From: Bagarius yarrelli
Taxonomy: Eukaryota; Chordata; Actinopteri; Siluriformes; Sisoridae
Reading direction: 5' to 3'
NCBI GenBank assembly: GCA_005784505.1
Contig: VCAZ01000015.1
Coordinates: forward strand, 4,086,668 to 4,150,667
DNA length: 64,000 bases
Within the stretch, counting starts at the first letter, position 1. Every line of letters begins with the position of its first letter. The notes below the pieces were generated by a model, which did not search any database, was not told the DNA's origin, and was given only the letters and a program-made list of their open reading frames with translations. Below are positions 12,951 through 26,768 of the stretch, in pieces. A program made the translations under genes and the position numbers.

Positions 12951-14102
12951 ACACAGAAAACATTGCGTCAACGTAAATCGCCGCTAGCTGCATTACAAAC
13001 TATAAACGTTTATACGTTTATTATATATAACAGTAATTTTCTAAATGTTTTTAATGTAATTAAATTTGTATTAGTAGACCAATCGATCATATTTATATGC
13101 AATTGGCACCCTTTATCGATAATATTTAAACTTTTAAATGCCCGCATTATTACTATGATGCACAGTATAAAACAGTATAAAATAAATAAGAATTTACCTG
13201 ATATTAAGGAAATCCAGATCTTGTGCACACCAGGTGTTTCCTGATTCCACTCTCTGTTCTCCTGGGCTCTCCAGGATGCAGCGTCAGACATGCCTACATT
13301 AAAGGTCAGCAGAAATAGAGAGGACTGTGGGACTTTCAGTTCCTGGAATCCTGATCTGGCTGAGACACAGCAGACGGTTCTAGACTGGTTCTGTGGGGTC
13401 ATGTTGTGACCCAGTGGAACAGAACAGTGGGGATTTGTGTCACATGAGCCGCTCAGGTTTCCTTACATGTGGTTCAGGTTACGCATGTGGAGGTGGTGAG
13501 GTGTGACTTTCAGGCATTGTTTGGTGTCTGGATCGATCTTCAGGTGCAGATTCAATCCATGAGCAATGTTTATTAAGATTTTTTTTCCTTCATGTTTGGT
13601 TTAGGTCCTGAAATTCTGAGCACATTTCTGGCAATGTGTAACGCTTTTGTTGTTAATGCTTGCTTGTGTGTTTCAGAGACGATTTGATACTGTGGAACTC
13701 TGACATCATGGAAAACTCACAGACAAGCCAAAGTGTCTGCTGCTCAGTGGGAGATATTCGTTTGGAATCTACTGGACAAGTTTACTATCAGTAAATGCGA
13801 GTAAACCACTCTTAAACTACCCAAAAAAGACCTGAACCATCCCTTGTTCTTGTTGTGGCACCTAAGACACATTAAGGCTCTTCACATTGTGCTTAATCGT
13901 GGCTTATCAGTGTTCTAAACCCCACAGTACCAACATGTACAGTGTGAATTATGCACTGTTAGAACATTACAGTTAGATAAATAGCAACACACAAAGTAGT
14001 GATACAAATGGCTCAGTTGTGTCAGACAGAAAAACACTAATTTAGGGATAAACAATATTGAAAAACTGACATTGAGATATTTAGTTTTTCTGTGATTTAT
14101 AT

Positions 14103-14410
14103 CTATTCATTAATTCATCTTTTATACCCGCTTATTCCCTAATTCGGGATCATAGGGATCTGCTATAACATTTTCCAGCCGTCTCTAAAAGGGCAGGAGG
14201 GAAACACCCTGGACAGGTCGCCAGGCCATCACAGGGCCGCACACACACACACCTGTGGGCAATTTAGAATCACCACTCAACCCAACATACATGTTTATTG
14301 GACTATGGGAGAAAACTGGAGTACCCAGGGAGAACATGCAAACTCCACACAGAAAGGCCCCTTCCCAGGAATCTGTGAGGCAACAGTGCTAACCACTAAG
14401 CCACCATGCT
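14103..14410 (-). repeat. Dispersed teleost repeat fragment, family unassigned
   Basis: Contains the phrases 'cattcatcttttatacccgc', 'cctggacaggtcgccaggcc' and 'agaacatgcaaactccacac', which recur in very many fish interspersed repeats. I recognise the type but cannot name the family reliably. The borders are approximate; the CA run at 14232-14242 lies inside it. Confidence 0.6.
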
Positions 14411-16503
14411 GCACCATGATTCATATATTAAAATATGAAAAAAAAATCAACCAATGAAATGTTAGTATTTTGGCAGCATTATTAAGACTGGGAAATACAC
14501 TGAAGCTCTATTTGGAAAGAATTTAATATTTTAGATCGATTCAAGTGTGATTTTATTAGAAAGTGCATCTGTATAAAATAGAATACACCAATTATAAGCA
14601 TAAATACAATAGAACAGATGTAAATGAAATAAACAGTGGTTTATACTTTTATATATATATATTTATATAGATATAGACACAGTAATTGAATCATTAAATG
14701 TAAAACCCACTGTAGTCTTTACTCTATAAATTAAGTACAATTAATCTTTGTTAAAGCAAAAACAGTTTTTTTTATACTTGCAGCCTGACATGTTTACACA
14801 GTAACAATTATTACTCCCTTATTAAACTTCGGAACTGTGGTGCAGTCAACTATAATCCCCACTTGACACCCACATCCTGTATTGTGACTATTGCAGATCC
14901 ACACATTGACACGTCGATGCTGAAACAATAAATTTTGCATCCCTTCACTGAACAATTACAAAGAATCTTACAGTGCGGACACCAATATTATTTCAGGGAG
15001 TTATTGCTGCAGGTTTACGCACAGGAATAATATAAATTTAATTATAAAATGAGTATTTAGTATCAATATTTTATTTTTAAATGAAAGTTTTTCCATAAAC
15101 CCTTTTGAGACAATGTCTATTGCTAATTTCAAACCATAAAAATGAGTGCTGCAGTAAGAGGGACTGACACTAAAAAAAATGAGCAGGTAAAAAAAAAATG
15201 CTAGTCCTGCTTTTAGAAGGTGTAAGAAGGTGCATGTGGTGTACCTTAAAAACTTGATTTTTAAAACCAAATCTGATTCCATTTCCACTTTATACTATGT
15301 ACACCAAAATTACTGTAAATGCACATTTTAAGGGAAAACTACAAGGGGAAAAGGCCACCGATATTAATATAACTATACATCATCACAGCAATCATACATG
15401 TTTCTCAGGTGATCAAAACATGTAAAGATGCATTTCACCTTATTATGGCATACCTTGCAAATAAACCCTTAACAAAATTTAACAGTTTGACTATCTGTGT
15501 AGAAATTGTGTAAAATTACCTTTAAACAAAAAAAAAAATCAGTGGTGTAAATATCAGTGTGTACAAGTTAGCACACACAGTTCATAAAAGTTGGCTGTAG
15601 TGTAGTAGGTTTAAGCACCAACACACAGTGGCGCTGCTCTGCTCCAGACAACCGGGGTCAGACTCTGGCTCCACCCCACCCCCTGCTTCAATCCTGTTCT
15701 ACACTGAATAGGAGCAAATAGTAGAAAAAAAAACACCAAAAAATGAAAGATTTTTAAGAACTATCTAGAAGTAGTGTTTTGATTTTCTCTCAGAATTATA
15801 ATTATCCATAAAACACAATTCTTATTTCCCACAGTATATATATAATATATATATGGTGTAGAGGTTGCTAGTGTGCAAAGACCTTTACGCTGGCCCCCCC
15901 TGAGCATACTCTCACCCAGACAATCACAGATGCTCTTTTCCCAGACCCGAGGGCTCTATGCAAATTTATTCCTTTCTTGTGTTCACACCATTGTTCTTCC
16001 ATCTGCTGGGGGTAACTGCACTATCTACCCCACCAAAGTGCAAACAGGCCTGGGGTTTAAGCAAAAGCTTCCAGTGTCACATAAACCTAGCTCCAACAAA
16101 AGGATCACCGCTTTCTGAATTCTAATTGGTGAGATTTCTAGAACAGCAGCTTTGACAGTAGTGTCACTGTTAATCAAAAGGTTGATATTTATGCACTTGC
16201 TCCAATACATCATTTCTATAGTAACAGCACATTCCCAGGGTCTGTTTTTATCTTATTAGATTGAACAGAAAAGGGAAAAAAGTTTGATGATGGCATGACC
16301 ATATGTAGCTGCTGTGAGAACAGAAACTAATCTGCTGCAAAGACTTTCCACAAAATTAAACAACTTTAAACATTAAAATAAGAGACTTCCTGGGTCTTAA
16401 GTCTAATATGTTTATCGCATAAACTAATCACCCCTGTTCTATTACAGCATTGTCCCTTTTAGCATCAAATAGAACAACACTTGTTAATTATATTCGTAAC
16501 GAT

Positions 16504-16509
16504 TTTATT
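16504..16509 (-). terminator. Candidate RTCA polyadenylation signal
   Basis: AATAAA on the minus strand (tttatt on the plus strand), about 800 bp after the RTCA stop codon. It is the first good hexamer I noticed in the proper orientation; cleavage has not been shown. Confidence 0.4.
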
Positions 16510-17310
16510 TTGAACATCTCTTTTTCAAAAATATTTTAAAGAAAATGAACAGGTCATCGTCACCTATAGTGAAGCAAAAAAAAAAAGAAGAAAGAAAATG
16601 GCAAACGTATCCCTTCTCATAAATAATGTAGTAAGAACTACGCATGAAAAATATGATAATTTTTAAGGGATACCACAAAGCCCACCACCTTGCAAACACA
16701 AAGCTAAACAATGAGCTGCTCGTGGGAAAAAAAAAAAAAAAAAAAAAAATTTAATACATCAACTTAAATAATTTACAAAAAAAACCCGACACATAGCAGT
16801 TACATAAACTCGTTTTTTTTTCTCAGGGACCATTTTGTTTAGCTCCATGTACACACAGTGCACTATAATTACTGGTGGCAGACAGACATCTTCCTAGTTC
16901 CATGCACATGATACAGGTTCAAATTGTGATTGTGATTGTAAAATTGTTTTTAAGTCTTGTGTTTAGCAGATGAGTTGGTTAAATACTGCAAAAAATTCTA
17001 ATCAATTTATCACTGATGCAAATAAAGAAAAAGGAAAAAGAAGAAAAAGAAAAAGGCTTCGGGACAGATGACGATTGGTTACAGTGTAAGGCAATACCCT
17101 GAGTAACAAAAGTCATTCCAGAATTGGGATTATTATAAAAGCATGGAAACAGCAGACCGACACAGGGTCAGATTAAAGGCTAAAGAAGCAACCTTTTTGT
17201 GGGGAAGCGTAAAAAGGAATGCCAAAACGAGAAAACCTTCACGCTATGCTGTTGATTACAGTAGTGCGTTTCTGCTACATGACCTCCAGTGGCCTCAGTC
17301 AGCGCTTTGC

Positions 17311-20300
17311 TCACAGGTTGGAGTTGGTGGCACCTACACCCTGGCACTCGATGATGTAGGTGTCATTGTTGGCATGTTCATCGTCTGCTCTGTGTATCGC
17401 GAACTTGGCCTAAAATGAAAGCAAGAAGTTGAAATCCAAAGCCTAAAAACCTTCAAAATTGCTAATAGTGACAAAGGGAGAAGATGTACAAGCCCATTAT
17501 AGCAAATCTATTACAAAAAACTGGATTGTTTGTATAGAACCAGAAGTTTGTTGTGAACAAAAAAAAACTTATTTTAAACCAAGATTACACTTTCGGTCAC
17601 AATTTGGTTGCCTGAGACAAAATGTTAATTCCTAAAAGAATCCTATATGGCGGTTTTAAACACCTTTTTCTCTGATGGAGTGTCACAAGATTTCAGACAC
17701 TTTCCTGCAGTGTGACTACTTTTACAACGACCACCACACCAAGAAGCAACATGAGCATCGAACCCTAACTTCAAACCAGCTCGAAAAAGATCAAAACGAG
17801 CCCGGTGGACAAAACAGAAAAAAAACAACATGGAAAAGGATGCGTTATTACTGCAGTTTGTTTGCTGCTAGCTACCATATAGCAAACAAAGGTTACTGAA
17901 GGTGTCACAGATTAATCATGTAAAACTCCAGACAAGTTTACTTGTATGTGTCCGGTTATGACTCGTCTTAACTGGTGGTGTTAATGTTAGTACAGTCAGA
18001 CAAAACAACAGATCGCAAAAGACTATTAAAAACAGCACAGTGTAGGTCTGGATTTAAAGAGCGCAAACGTAATGATTACTGTGCTTTTTTAGTAAATGAA
18101 GAAAATTTGCATGTAAACCCTTTTTTCTGACTACATCCTACCAAACACCTGGTGGTTAATGTTTAACCCTGTATGTACACGGGTTTCACTACTGTTTGAA
18201 AGCATTTGCAATGTCCAGTGTTTATTTTACTTTTGAATTATAATTCCCGACATAATAGGTTGTACAGTGGGATCGTTCTTATGCACAGATATATTTTCAT
18301 TTGCGAAAATAAGGACAGTCTCCAAAACAGTTACCTTAGTGAGCTGCTCTGCCACATGGATGGCTGTCTGTGTGTGTAGTGTGATCGGTCCAGTGCGCAT
18401 TCGGGACGTGCCTTTAGCCAAAGCCATGAAGATAATCAACTACAGAACATCAAAGAAACACAGGAAAATATATGAAATTTTATAAACCACAGATAAGCAT
18501 TTTGCATCATTACTGTGTTAATATATTTTCAGTAAGAGTGCCAGACCAGAGAACTCAGACAGAAACTACTTAGAATAAACCTGTTTAATTAACAAATTAA
18601 TCAACAAATTACACATCTTTCTTGAGAAGATTTTGTCTGCTAGTGAATAACTCACTTAAGTATATAGTATGATTATGGGTAGTATAAATTAAATTTAGGT
18701 GCACCACACCCGCCATTTTAATAGTCATGTGACAAACGACATTACAGCAAAACAAATTTGCTGTTAGAGCATTTTTAATTTTGATGATGTTTAATAGGTA
18801 TAATTTAGTTCCAATTTTTTTATCTACTTAAACGATTTGATGCCAAGTGCCACATTTCAGCTCTCTGCCACTTCCAGACATAGGGAGTTGTCTCTCCCGT
18901 AGCCTCATGTGATAAAGTGTCCATTGTGCGCATACTTCACAATCCAGGCGGGAGTATTAGGTCAGACAGAAACTTTTTGCGTGGTGTAATTCGCATACTA
19001 TTGCCCCACGTATTAGGGCACCTCTGATTTCAATATTTGACAAATACTTAAAATTTGATTAATTTGATATTAATACTTAAAAAGTCCAGCAGTCCCATGA
19101 ACATATGCATCAGTAAGATAGTGTGCGTTTGTGTGTAGTTCTGACCTGGTCTTGCAAAAACTCGTCAACGCAGCCATTGTGTCTGATGTTTCTCAGGAGC
19201 ATCTCAGCTGCCTCGATGCCAACTTTATCTGCATAAACACCTGAGAGAGGATGAATCACAAATAATATTAAATCAGAATCAACTATAATTGAAATTAAAT
19301 ATAATTGGTGTCAATAATTCATCTGATAGTTAATGAAAACAAAACCGGCTTAAATCGCAATAATTACTCACCTTTTTTCCCAAGAGATGACCCGGCGAAG
19401 ATGCAGCCAGTCGAGGACTCTGCAATGATTCTAAGTGGTGCAAAAAACAATCATAATTCATAAATCCATGTGGAAATGGCAGTGCTAACTATTACATATT
19501 CTTTTTAAACATACATTATGCCATTCCCGTTGCCACAGGCCTTTTCCTTCTCCTGCAGAGACTGTATGTTGATGTAAAGCTCCTTTATCTCTTTTCGGAT
19601 GGTACGCACAGCTGCAGAGGACATGTCTTTTGCCAACTAAGAACAAAAAAAATTAAATCAGACTTGTCAAAAAGACAGGCATGTAAAATAAAATACAAAA
19701 ATACATCATGCAACAAAGAACACACTACTGGTAGTTATCTTGTTAATTAGACCAGGGGTCACCTGACTCGGTCCTGGAGGGTTAGTGCCCTGCAGAGTTT
19801 ACCTTCCATTTGCCTGAACACACGTCTGTGATTTCAGTATACTGCGCAGAAGCTTGTTCAGGTGTGTTTAATTGAGGGTGGAACCAAATTTAGACCAACA
19901 GACTAATTAAACACATGCCATTAGATATTTCTATCTTGCCTAGAATAATACCTCTGAAATAGACAAACATTTTTGCATTCAATTTTAAACTCTGATTAGA
20001 AACTGAAGGTCTAAAGTTAAAGGATTAAAATAAAATTCTTAAAAGAACAACGTATTAATTATGTATTATTGAGTGTATACAAATTTTAAGACACACCTAA
20101 ACTATAAGCCACATTCTGGAAGTCAGAGGTCTATTAGTTACACATCGAGTGCAATTGCACTGTTTGAACACATGGGGTCTCAATCAGGAAAACAATAAGC
20201 TGTCTTTATTCGTTTTAATATCATATGCTGAAAACTACTTCTGAGCTTTGAAGCTTCACTGTTGGTTTTCCCAGGTAATAATATTTATTCAATCACATTT

Positions 20301-23300
20301 TAATTAAAATTTAAAATCTCTAACATCTTTATCAATCACATGCCCTTTGGTCACATTGCCTTTGGCACCACATAATAGCACACTGCATGTCCTGAATTAA
20401 AATAAACATTACAATTTTAACAAAACAGAAAGAAGAGACCTGGATTGGTTTCATATGCAAATTACTACACAGTCTCAATTAGACAATTAGAGCACTATTA
20501 TTTTGTCACATAATTTTTGTATAAATATCCACAGTAAAGGCACTGATTACATCCAAACTATTGTTTATTAGGTAGTAAATGTATTGCAGCATTATTTGTT
20601 AGACGTTCTAAAAGATAAGTAGTTGATATAGTACTTTAAAAGGAAGCACTCCAGCCACGAAGGCCCGGCCATAGATCTTTGTAATATTTCCTCTCTCAAT
20701 CATGTTGATGGGACTCAGCTCTTTTACAGGGTTCACCTTCACTACCACTTCACCACCACCTTTGGGGTAATAACCTCTGTAAATATAAAGTAAACAAATA
20801 AATACCAAAATATTTATGTAAATGCAAGGACATGGGTGGCAATGTGCAGAAATATTAACTATATACCATTATAATGCCACAATAGATTAAATAAACCTAA
20901 AATAAAAAATGTTATTGATTATTTGCAGAAGAGTTTATTTATATTGAAAAAGGGCGGTGGTGATGAACCAAAAAACAAACATACCTCATTCTTAAATCAC
21001 AATCAAACTGCACGCCAAATCTTTCCGCAATGGGTTTAAACACCTGTGTAAAAGTAAACGTTTTTAAAGAAATTGCAATTTATAAAGTTTTTAGAAATAT
21101 TTGTGGCATGTTATATATGCATTTATTTCTACCACACAGAGGTTTAATCAAGAATGAAGTAAAACAGAGAAGTATACAAAAGGCAAGACAAAAAATACAC
21201 AAGAAATATGATAAAGGTGAGGTAGTAAATAAAACATCAAAAAGGTTTAAGGAGCTGAAGATGTTAAATTTGTAGTCACAGATAAAGAAATATATAGGAA
21301 GAAAACTTCACAGTAGGCAAGGTAATAAAGTGATGACAAAGAACCTCTAAAAGTGGATACCTTGAGTGTATAATCAATCTGTGGAGCCATCTCAGCATTG
21401 GTTCCTCCTTTTAAGCATAGTTCTGACGGTCCCTCAGCAAACAAAGCGCAGGGCAGTGAGATCTGCAGCAGAAGCCCGACACTCCTACAAGACACAGAAC
21501 CTAATATTAATCAACTAAAATGTATAAACAAAAATTAAGATTTTAAATTCTACCAGAATAAAAATGAAATTACATGAAAAAATTAAATAAAAGCAAAATT
21601 GTTTATTAATTTTTAATCACAGAAAAAAACTTTTCATGTATAGAAGGCAATGGTTATGAAACTGTCTTCTTGTTTTGTAAAAGATTTAACAACTTAATGG
21701 TTAATAACAAATGGTTACTGTGGGCAGAAAATGGTGGCAGTACTGGCTGTAGTTTAAGAATATAGAGGAAATCCTATAAGGATCATCGCTACTATACAAC
21801 TAGGAGTATTTAATGTAAACATGAACGACAACTACAGTTTATTTCAGATGCTTCGGAAAGACTGTTCTTACCCGGCAGTTTGTGTGTCTGCGATGTAATT
21901 CCCACACTTGATCCGCCCAGACGTCAATGTGATCTCGGAGGATCCCACAGTGGCTCCCTCCAGATTACCACTACACATGTCCCTCAGTAGCTCCAAGCCT
22001 GACAGATGCTGAGGTCTGGTGAGGGGCACGGGGGAGACACGGTAAACAATAGCAACGGCTTCTCATGTTCCTCACTGCTGTTTTTCAGCAGTTTGAACAG
22101 TATTCATTAAGATGTACACAAAACACTGTTTTGTTTGTGTACTAAAGATCTTCAGTTTGTGTACTAAAGATTCAAATCACTGCCAATTGATGAAGTATCA
22201 TAGAGATTGTGATATGACGAATTTTACATAAATATTGTAATATAATCTTCGGCTTTGTTCATTCCAAATACAGACCCTGTTATGGCTTAAAAAAAAAATG
22301 CAACTATATAAAAAAAAAATTGAGCAAGGTAGTTGTGTGTGTTAATATCATGAGGATTCGATAAAGATCTTTTTAGCAGTGGGGGTTACCATTGTTACTT
22401 TTGTGGAGAGCATAAGGAGAAATAAATAAAACACTTGATTTTAAAGGCGTGGGGTTTTAAACATTGGCCTATAAACTGTCATGCATGTTAACTGGATGCC
22501 AAAATTCTGGACCAAACAGATTTGTCTGTACAGAATTGTAAAACAAAACCACTTTTGTTATTACTACAATGAAAAAAGTTAGTGTTTAAGACCCGATTGT
22601 TTATGTATCGTGGTAAATGAGCAAAAACACTGCATACAGCATTTCAGTGATGTTGCCGACACTGATGCATAAACCACAGCAGTTGATCAGATAAAAAAAA
22701 GCTTTTAGTGCAACTCACATCAGGCCACAAGAAGAAGCCATTTATAGAAATATGTAGCTATACCCGGCCGGCTGTATAACTCCTGTGTTTTTTACCTCTT
22801 GGGTCTAAACACAACCATTACTTAATTATTTTTATATCACCAACGTAAGAGAAAACTCACAAAAATACCCGACCAAGCTTTGCAGGTTTAGAAATCAAGC
22901 AGCTGTCCAGATTTTTTTTTAATTGTTTTCTGTGGCACTGAAGTAGCATATAGAAAAGTGACAACAATAAAGCACAAGAAAATGAAAAAATTAAATGTAG
23001 AAAAAACCCTGTAAAAAGTCTGATGCTAAATAGTTAGTCTAGAGGTTAACAAACATTTAGTAGAGTCTGATATGAATACAAATAAAGTTTAATTATCCAG
23101 CATGTAAATAGTTTGTGCTATACGGTTTCAAGTCGATATCTAGCTTAGTCTTTCGTGGTAAATAAATAAAGTTCATTCTGATGATGTGAGAAAAGTGCTG
23201 AGACATGTGGCCATGTGCTACTGTGGTGATCTAACAAAGGCCTCCATTCAGCACTATGGCCCAGGGTTTATTCCAAACATATTATTGCTATAAAAGGTGT

Positions 23301-23812
23301 TTGGGGAAGTTATACACAGAGAAATGTATCATTGGGTCACCTAAAGGAACCAGAGAAAGAAAAGCTAGGCTCCTGGGTGGAGATCAGACTCCAACAAGTA
23401 AACTTGGCTTTGTTTCAGCATTTCGGGGGGGGGGTGTCTTCAGATCCGAGTCTCAGAAAATCATTTCGAATTAAGTATGTTTAACAAAAATAACACAAAT
23501 ATACGAAATCACCTTAATCCCGGGGTGCTCCTCCCTGCGCGGATTTTGGAGATTTTTAGTGAAGAGCCTTGGATGCAACTGAGTGCAGCTGAAACCCTTA
23601 GGATTTGTCCTCCCTGGAAAAAGGACCAGAAAGACATAGAATTAATGATTCTTTTAGATGTAACAACAGTAAACAATCGAATTTCTCAAATAAAATAAAA
23701 CTGTTAACGTGTAACAAAGTAAAACACGTCTAATTAAAAAAAAAACAACACTGTTAGGTTTGCTCACCCCTTCCATTACACTTCCGTCCATCTCGAGTGC
23801 CGTTGCGGCCAT
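17311..23812 (-). CDS. rtca: RNA 3'-terminal phosphate cyclase
   Basis: Eleven coding exons on the minus strand: 23768-23812, 23513-23613, 21872-22015, 21361-21484, 20985-21043, 20635-20776, 19515-19636, 19372-19430, 19146-19240, 18335-18439 and 17311-17409. Together they give 1095 nt, or 364 residues; human RTCA has 366. The enzyme uses ATP to turn RNA 3'-phosphate ends into 2',3'-cyclic phosphates, mainly in the nucleus. The product starts MAATALEMDGSVMEGGGQIL and keeps the family block SELCLKGGTNAEMAPQIDYT, the signature RGYYPKGGGEV, and GPITLHTQTAIHVAEQLTK near the C-terminus, with its conserved histidines. It ends ECQGVGATNSNL, like the human protein. All splice sites are GT-AG and the phases agree. 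It is divergent from DBT across a 1.2 kb spacer, and the start codon sits in a YY1-like motif. No breaks seen. Confidence 0.97.
19755..19905. repeat. Probable non-autonomous DNA-transposon-like repeat in RTCA intron 6
   Basis: Contains 'tcggtcctggagggttagtg', 'ccctgcagagttta' and 'ttcaggtgtgtttaattgag', a set of phrases found in abundant short fish elements. The family name and exact ends are not certain; no target duplication was identified. Confidence 0.5.
22016..23512 (-). other. RTCA intron 2
   Basis: A 1.5 kb AT-rich intron. The only structure noted is a short tandem duplication of 'gtttgtgtactaaagat' at about 22132-22172. No other coding signal. Confidence 0.7.
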
Positions 23813-24207
23813 TTTTGAAGAAATCCTACGAATGTTTTCTTTTCGCCAAGTTTAGTGTGGAACAGTTAACAACTCTTTAAAACAGGAGATGCGCTAAGCA
23901 CAGAACAACGAGTTTCGCTCAACTAAGTCAGTGGCCAAAGTTAGCTTAGCTAGAGGCTAACAAACGCCGGTTCCCAAACAATGCGGAGAATAAAACCGCC
24001 AAACTTCCCGACACTCACTGCGCCGAGCGATAACAGAACCTACAGCAAACTAGCAATAGGTAAATCTATGCTAATAACTCATATACAATAAACAAAAAAT
24101 ATCTGGAATAACTGTAACAAAGTGTTTATAAAATTATACTGTTGTGGATGTAGACTAGCTGATTACCCACAACTAGTATCTCAAGTCACAAACTGCTCGA
24201 ATATGAC

Positions 24208-24360
24208 TGCGCGTGCGCATTACTGAATTACTGGACGTCTCTAGCAAACCAGGAGAAGCCAGTTCGCATGCGCAAAACGGATCGCTCAACTGTTCGAACG
24301 CTACTGCGCATGCTCTCTTTTCCCGAACAACGTAACTACCAGTAAGCCACTGCGCATGCA
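24208..24360. promoter_or_regulatory. Cluster of four NRF1-like motifs in the RTCA/DBT divergent spacer
   Basis: TGCGCGTGCGCA at 24208-24219, TCGCATGCGCAA at 24264-24275, TGCGCATGC at 24305-24313 and TGCGCATGCA at 24351-24360. NRF1 recognises TGCGCATGCGCA-like palindromes and drives many nuclear genes for mitochondrial proteins, which would suit DBT. The cluster lies about 400 bp from the RTCA ATG and 690 bp from the DBT ATG. Binding is inferred from sequence only. Confidence 0.55.
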
Positions 24361-24993
24361 TGAATGTAAGCGCATAACGTCACAGGTTGGACACTCAGGA
24401 TAGGCCTGAGTACACAAATTGTACAGCTGCTTAATAAGACGTTGTTAAGGAAGCCTATCCAAATAAGTATATAAGAAAAGTATAAGTATCATTTAAATTA
24501 AGGTGAAGTTATTAACTCAGGTGTCTATTCCCGAACTGTCTTAAAACAAAACATATAAAGCAAATTTCTGTGCATTTGGGAACCAATAATTATTGTACAT
24601 AGTTTTATAAGAGCACTAAATTATACGTTATTTTAAGTGCTGTTTGATCATTTTTAGTACTGGCAATTTCTGGAAATAACTTTGTCTTTATCTGTATAAG
24701 TACAACATTTCCGTTTATTATAATTTTTTTGTATGGTCTTTTCAAATTTTGTAAATATATTCATAGTAGGAAACAAAATATATAAATACATTTAGCGAAT
24801 TTTAAAATATTTAAAACTTTGAACCGTTGTTAAACTCAACAATTATAATTATTATTATATTTAATTACATATTGTTTTTATATTGCTATAATTTATTTGA
24901 ATTTAACCTCTTATGGATGTTGTTCATAAATAAAGCATGAAATAAAGATCGAATTTAAATATCACGTTTCGATAGCCGCGTATGGAGCTTTCT

Positions 24994-25058
24994 GATTGGT
25001 CGATTTTTGGGCGTCACTACCGGAGAAGTGCTTTTCCATGTTTGAGAAAAATGGCGGC
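24994..25058 (+). promoter_or_regulatory. DBT proximal elements: inverted CCAAT box and YY1-like motif on the start codon
   Basis: GATTGGTC (inverted CCAAT) at 24994-25001 lies about 50 bp before the DBT ATG. AAAAATGGCGGC at 25047-25058 matches the YY1 consensus AAnATGGCGGC and contains the start codon itself. Transcription must therefore begin close upstream of the ATG. Confidence 0.45.
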
Positions 25059-26682
25059 GCTCATTACAGTCAGAGGTTCATTTGCGTTTTTGAGACGCTT
25101 GGTGGGTGATTTTACTAATAATTTTGCAATGCATGCACATGTATTGATAAACATATCGAAACCGAGACGTAAATATAATTTTTGAGGGGGCATTTTTGTA
25201 GGACAGGAAGTTAAACGCAAACTAAAAAAGTCAAGGACCAAATGCTAGGCAGGCTAATAGGTTAGTCTTCTAGTGACTAGCCGGTAATAGTGAACTCGGG
25301 TTGTATATGAGGCTTGTTTAGATTAGCTTAGCTCTTTTCTAAGATATAAACAATAGTAAGATGAAGCGATTTGTTTGTGTAACTTGTGTACATCAAAACG
25401 AATCATGGTTTCTTTAGGGTCATGATGCAAAACAATACAGCACTGTAGGACAGGACACAGAGTTAAATATAAAGCAAATACACCATAGCGTGAGACGTGT
25501 TCAAAATATAAACACTGAAGAGATGCAAAGGTCTTGTCTATTGTTCTGGTTCTTTTGTTTCAGGTTACGGTCCAGCGTATGCACAGGTGCTGTTACTCCA
25601 AAGTTACTACAATTTCTGCATCTCACACACACTATGTATACTCCAACATTTTGCATCAGAAAAGGTTTCTCCACACAAGCTACGGTAGGTTTAAACTATT
25701 TATTATGAAGCATAATCTCACCTTTAAGAGATGCAAAGATTCACCGTCTAGAGCAGGGTAAACATTATGCTGTAGGTGCAGGAGATCATTTAGAAATTCT
25801 AATAATGCTCCAAAATTTTAGGTCAGTGTTTTTGCATGTGATTTACATGATTATTCTTTTTTTTCAATGTGCAGTTTTGTTTTACATTCTGTTTCCTGAT
25901 TCAGCTTCAGCAGGGCCAATTTTACAGTTCAAGCTGGCGGACATTGGGGAAGGAATTAGAGAGGTGACTGTAAAGGAATGGTAGGTTTAGCTGATGTCTA
26001 TTAAACCTGCATCTACCAGCAGGTGGCAGCAGTTTGTTAAATGTGGCTTTTTTTTCCCTGTGCAAGGTATGTGAAAGAAGGTGACCGAGTGTCTCAGTTT
26101 GACAGCATCTGTGAAGTGCAGAGTGACAAAGCATCGGTTACAATCACCAGCCGCTATGACGGAATCATCCGCAAACTGTATTACGATGTCGATTCTGTTG
26201 CACTAGTGGGCAAGCCTTTAGTTGATATTGAAGCTGATGATGGAAACGGTAAGAATACAGGCACAATAAATAAACTCGCTACAACAGTATTGTCAGTGAA
26301 TCTGAGTTTTAACTCGCAACACAATTAAACCTAATAATAATAGGCATTGATCGGATTTAGCCTCCTCTGTTATCAATAAGTTTTATATCTTTCATATCTT
26401 GTAGCTGTTGCTCCTGAGGAGGATGTGTTAGAAACACCAGCTGTGTCACAGGAAGAACACACTCACCAGGAGATTAAGGGTCACAAGACACAGGCCACAC
26501 CTTCAGTGCGACGCATAGCCATGGAAAACAATGTGAGTTTAAATGAAATAATCTTATTTAATTTAATAAGAGTTCAGGCACACTATTTCAGAACCACAGT
26601 TTATTTTATAAAACTTTGCAGGAGGATGGTGGCATGGTGGCCTGCAAAACTATACAAAGTGCAGATTGCAGAATTGTTTTTT

Positions 26683-26727
<45 letters not shown>

Positions 26728-26732
26728 ACTAT

Positions 26733-26768
<36 letters not shown>

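Larger units (their letters stand above)
12259..17310. other. CDC14A-RTCA intergenic region
   Basis: Lies between the CDC14A start codon and the RTCA stop codon, so it holds the CDC14A promoter on the left and the RTCA 3' UTR on the right (about 16504-17310). A dispersed repeat is at 14103-14410. The rest is AT-rich, with a few short simple repeats such as the TA tract at 15835-15855. A 67-codon open stretch on the minus strand at 13200-13402 ends in a consensus-like splice donor; I do not recognise it. Confidence 0.6.
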
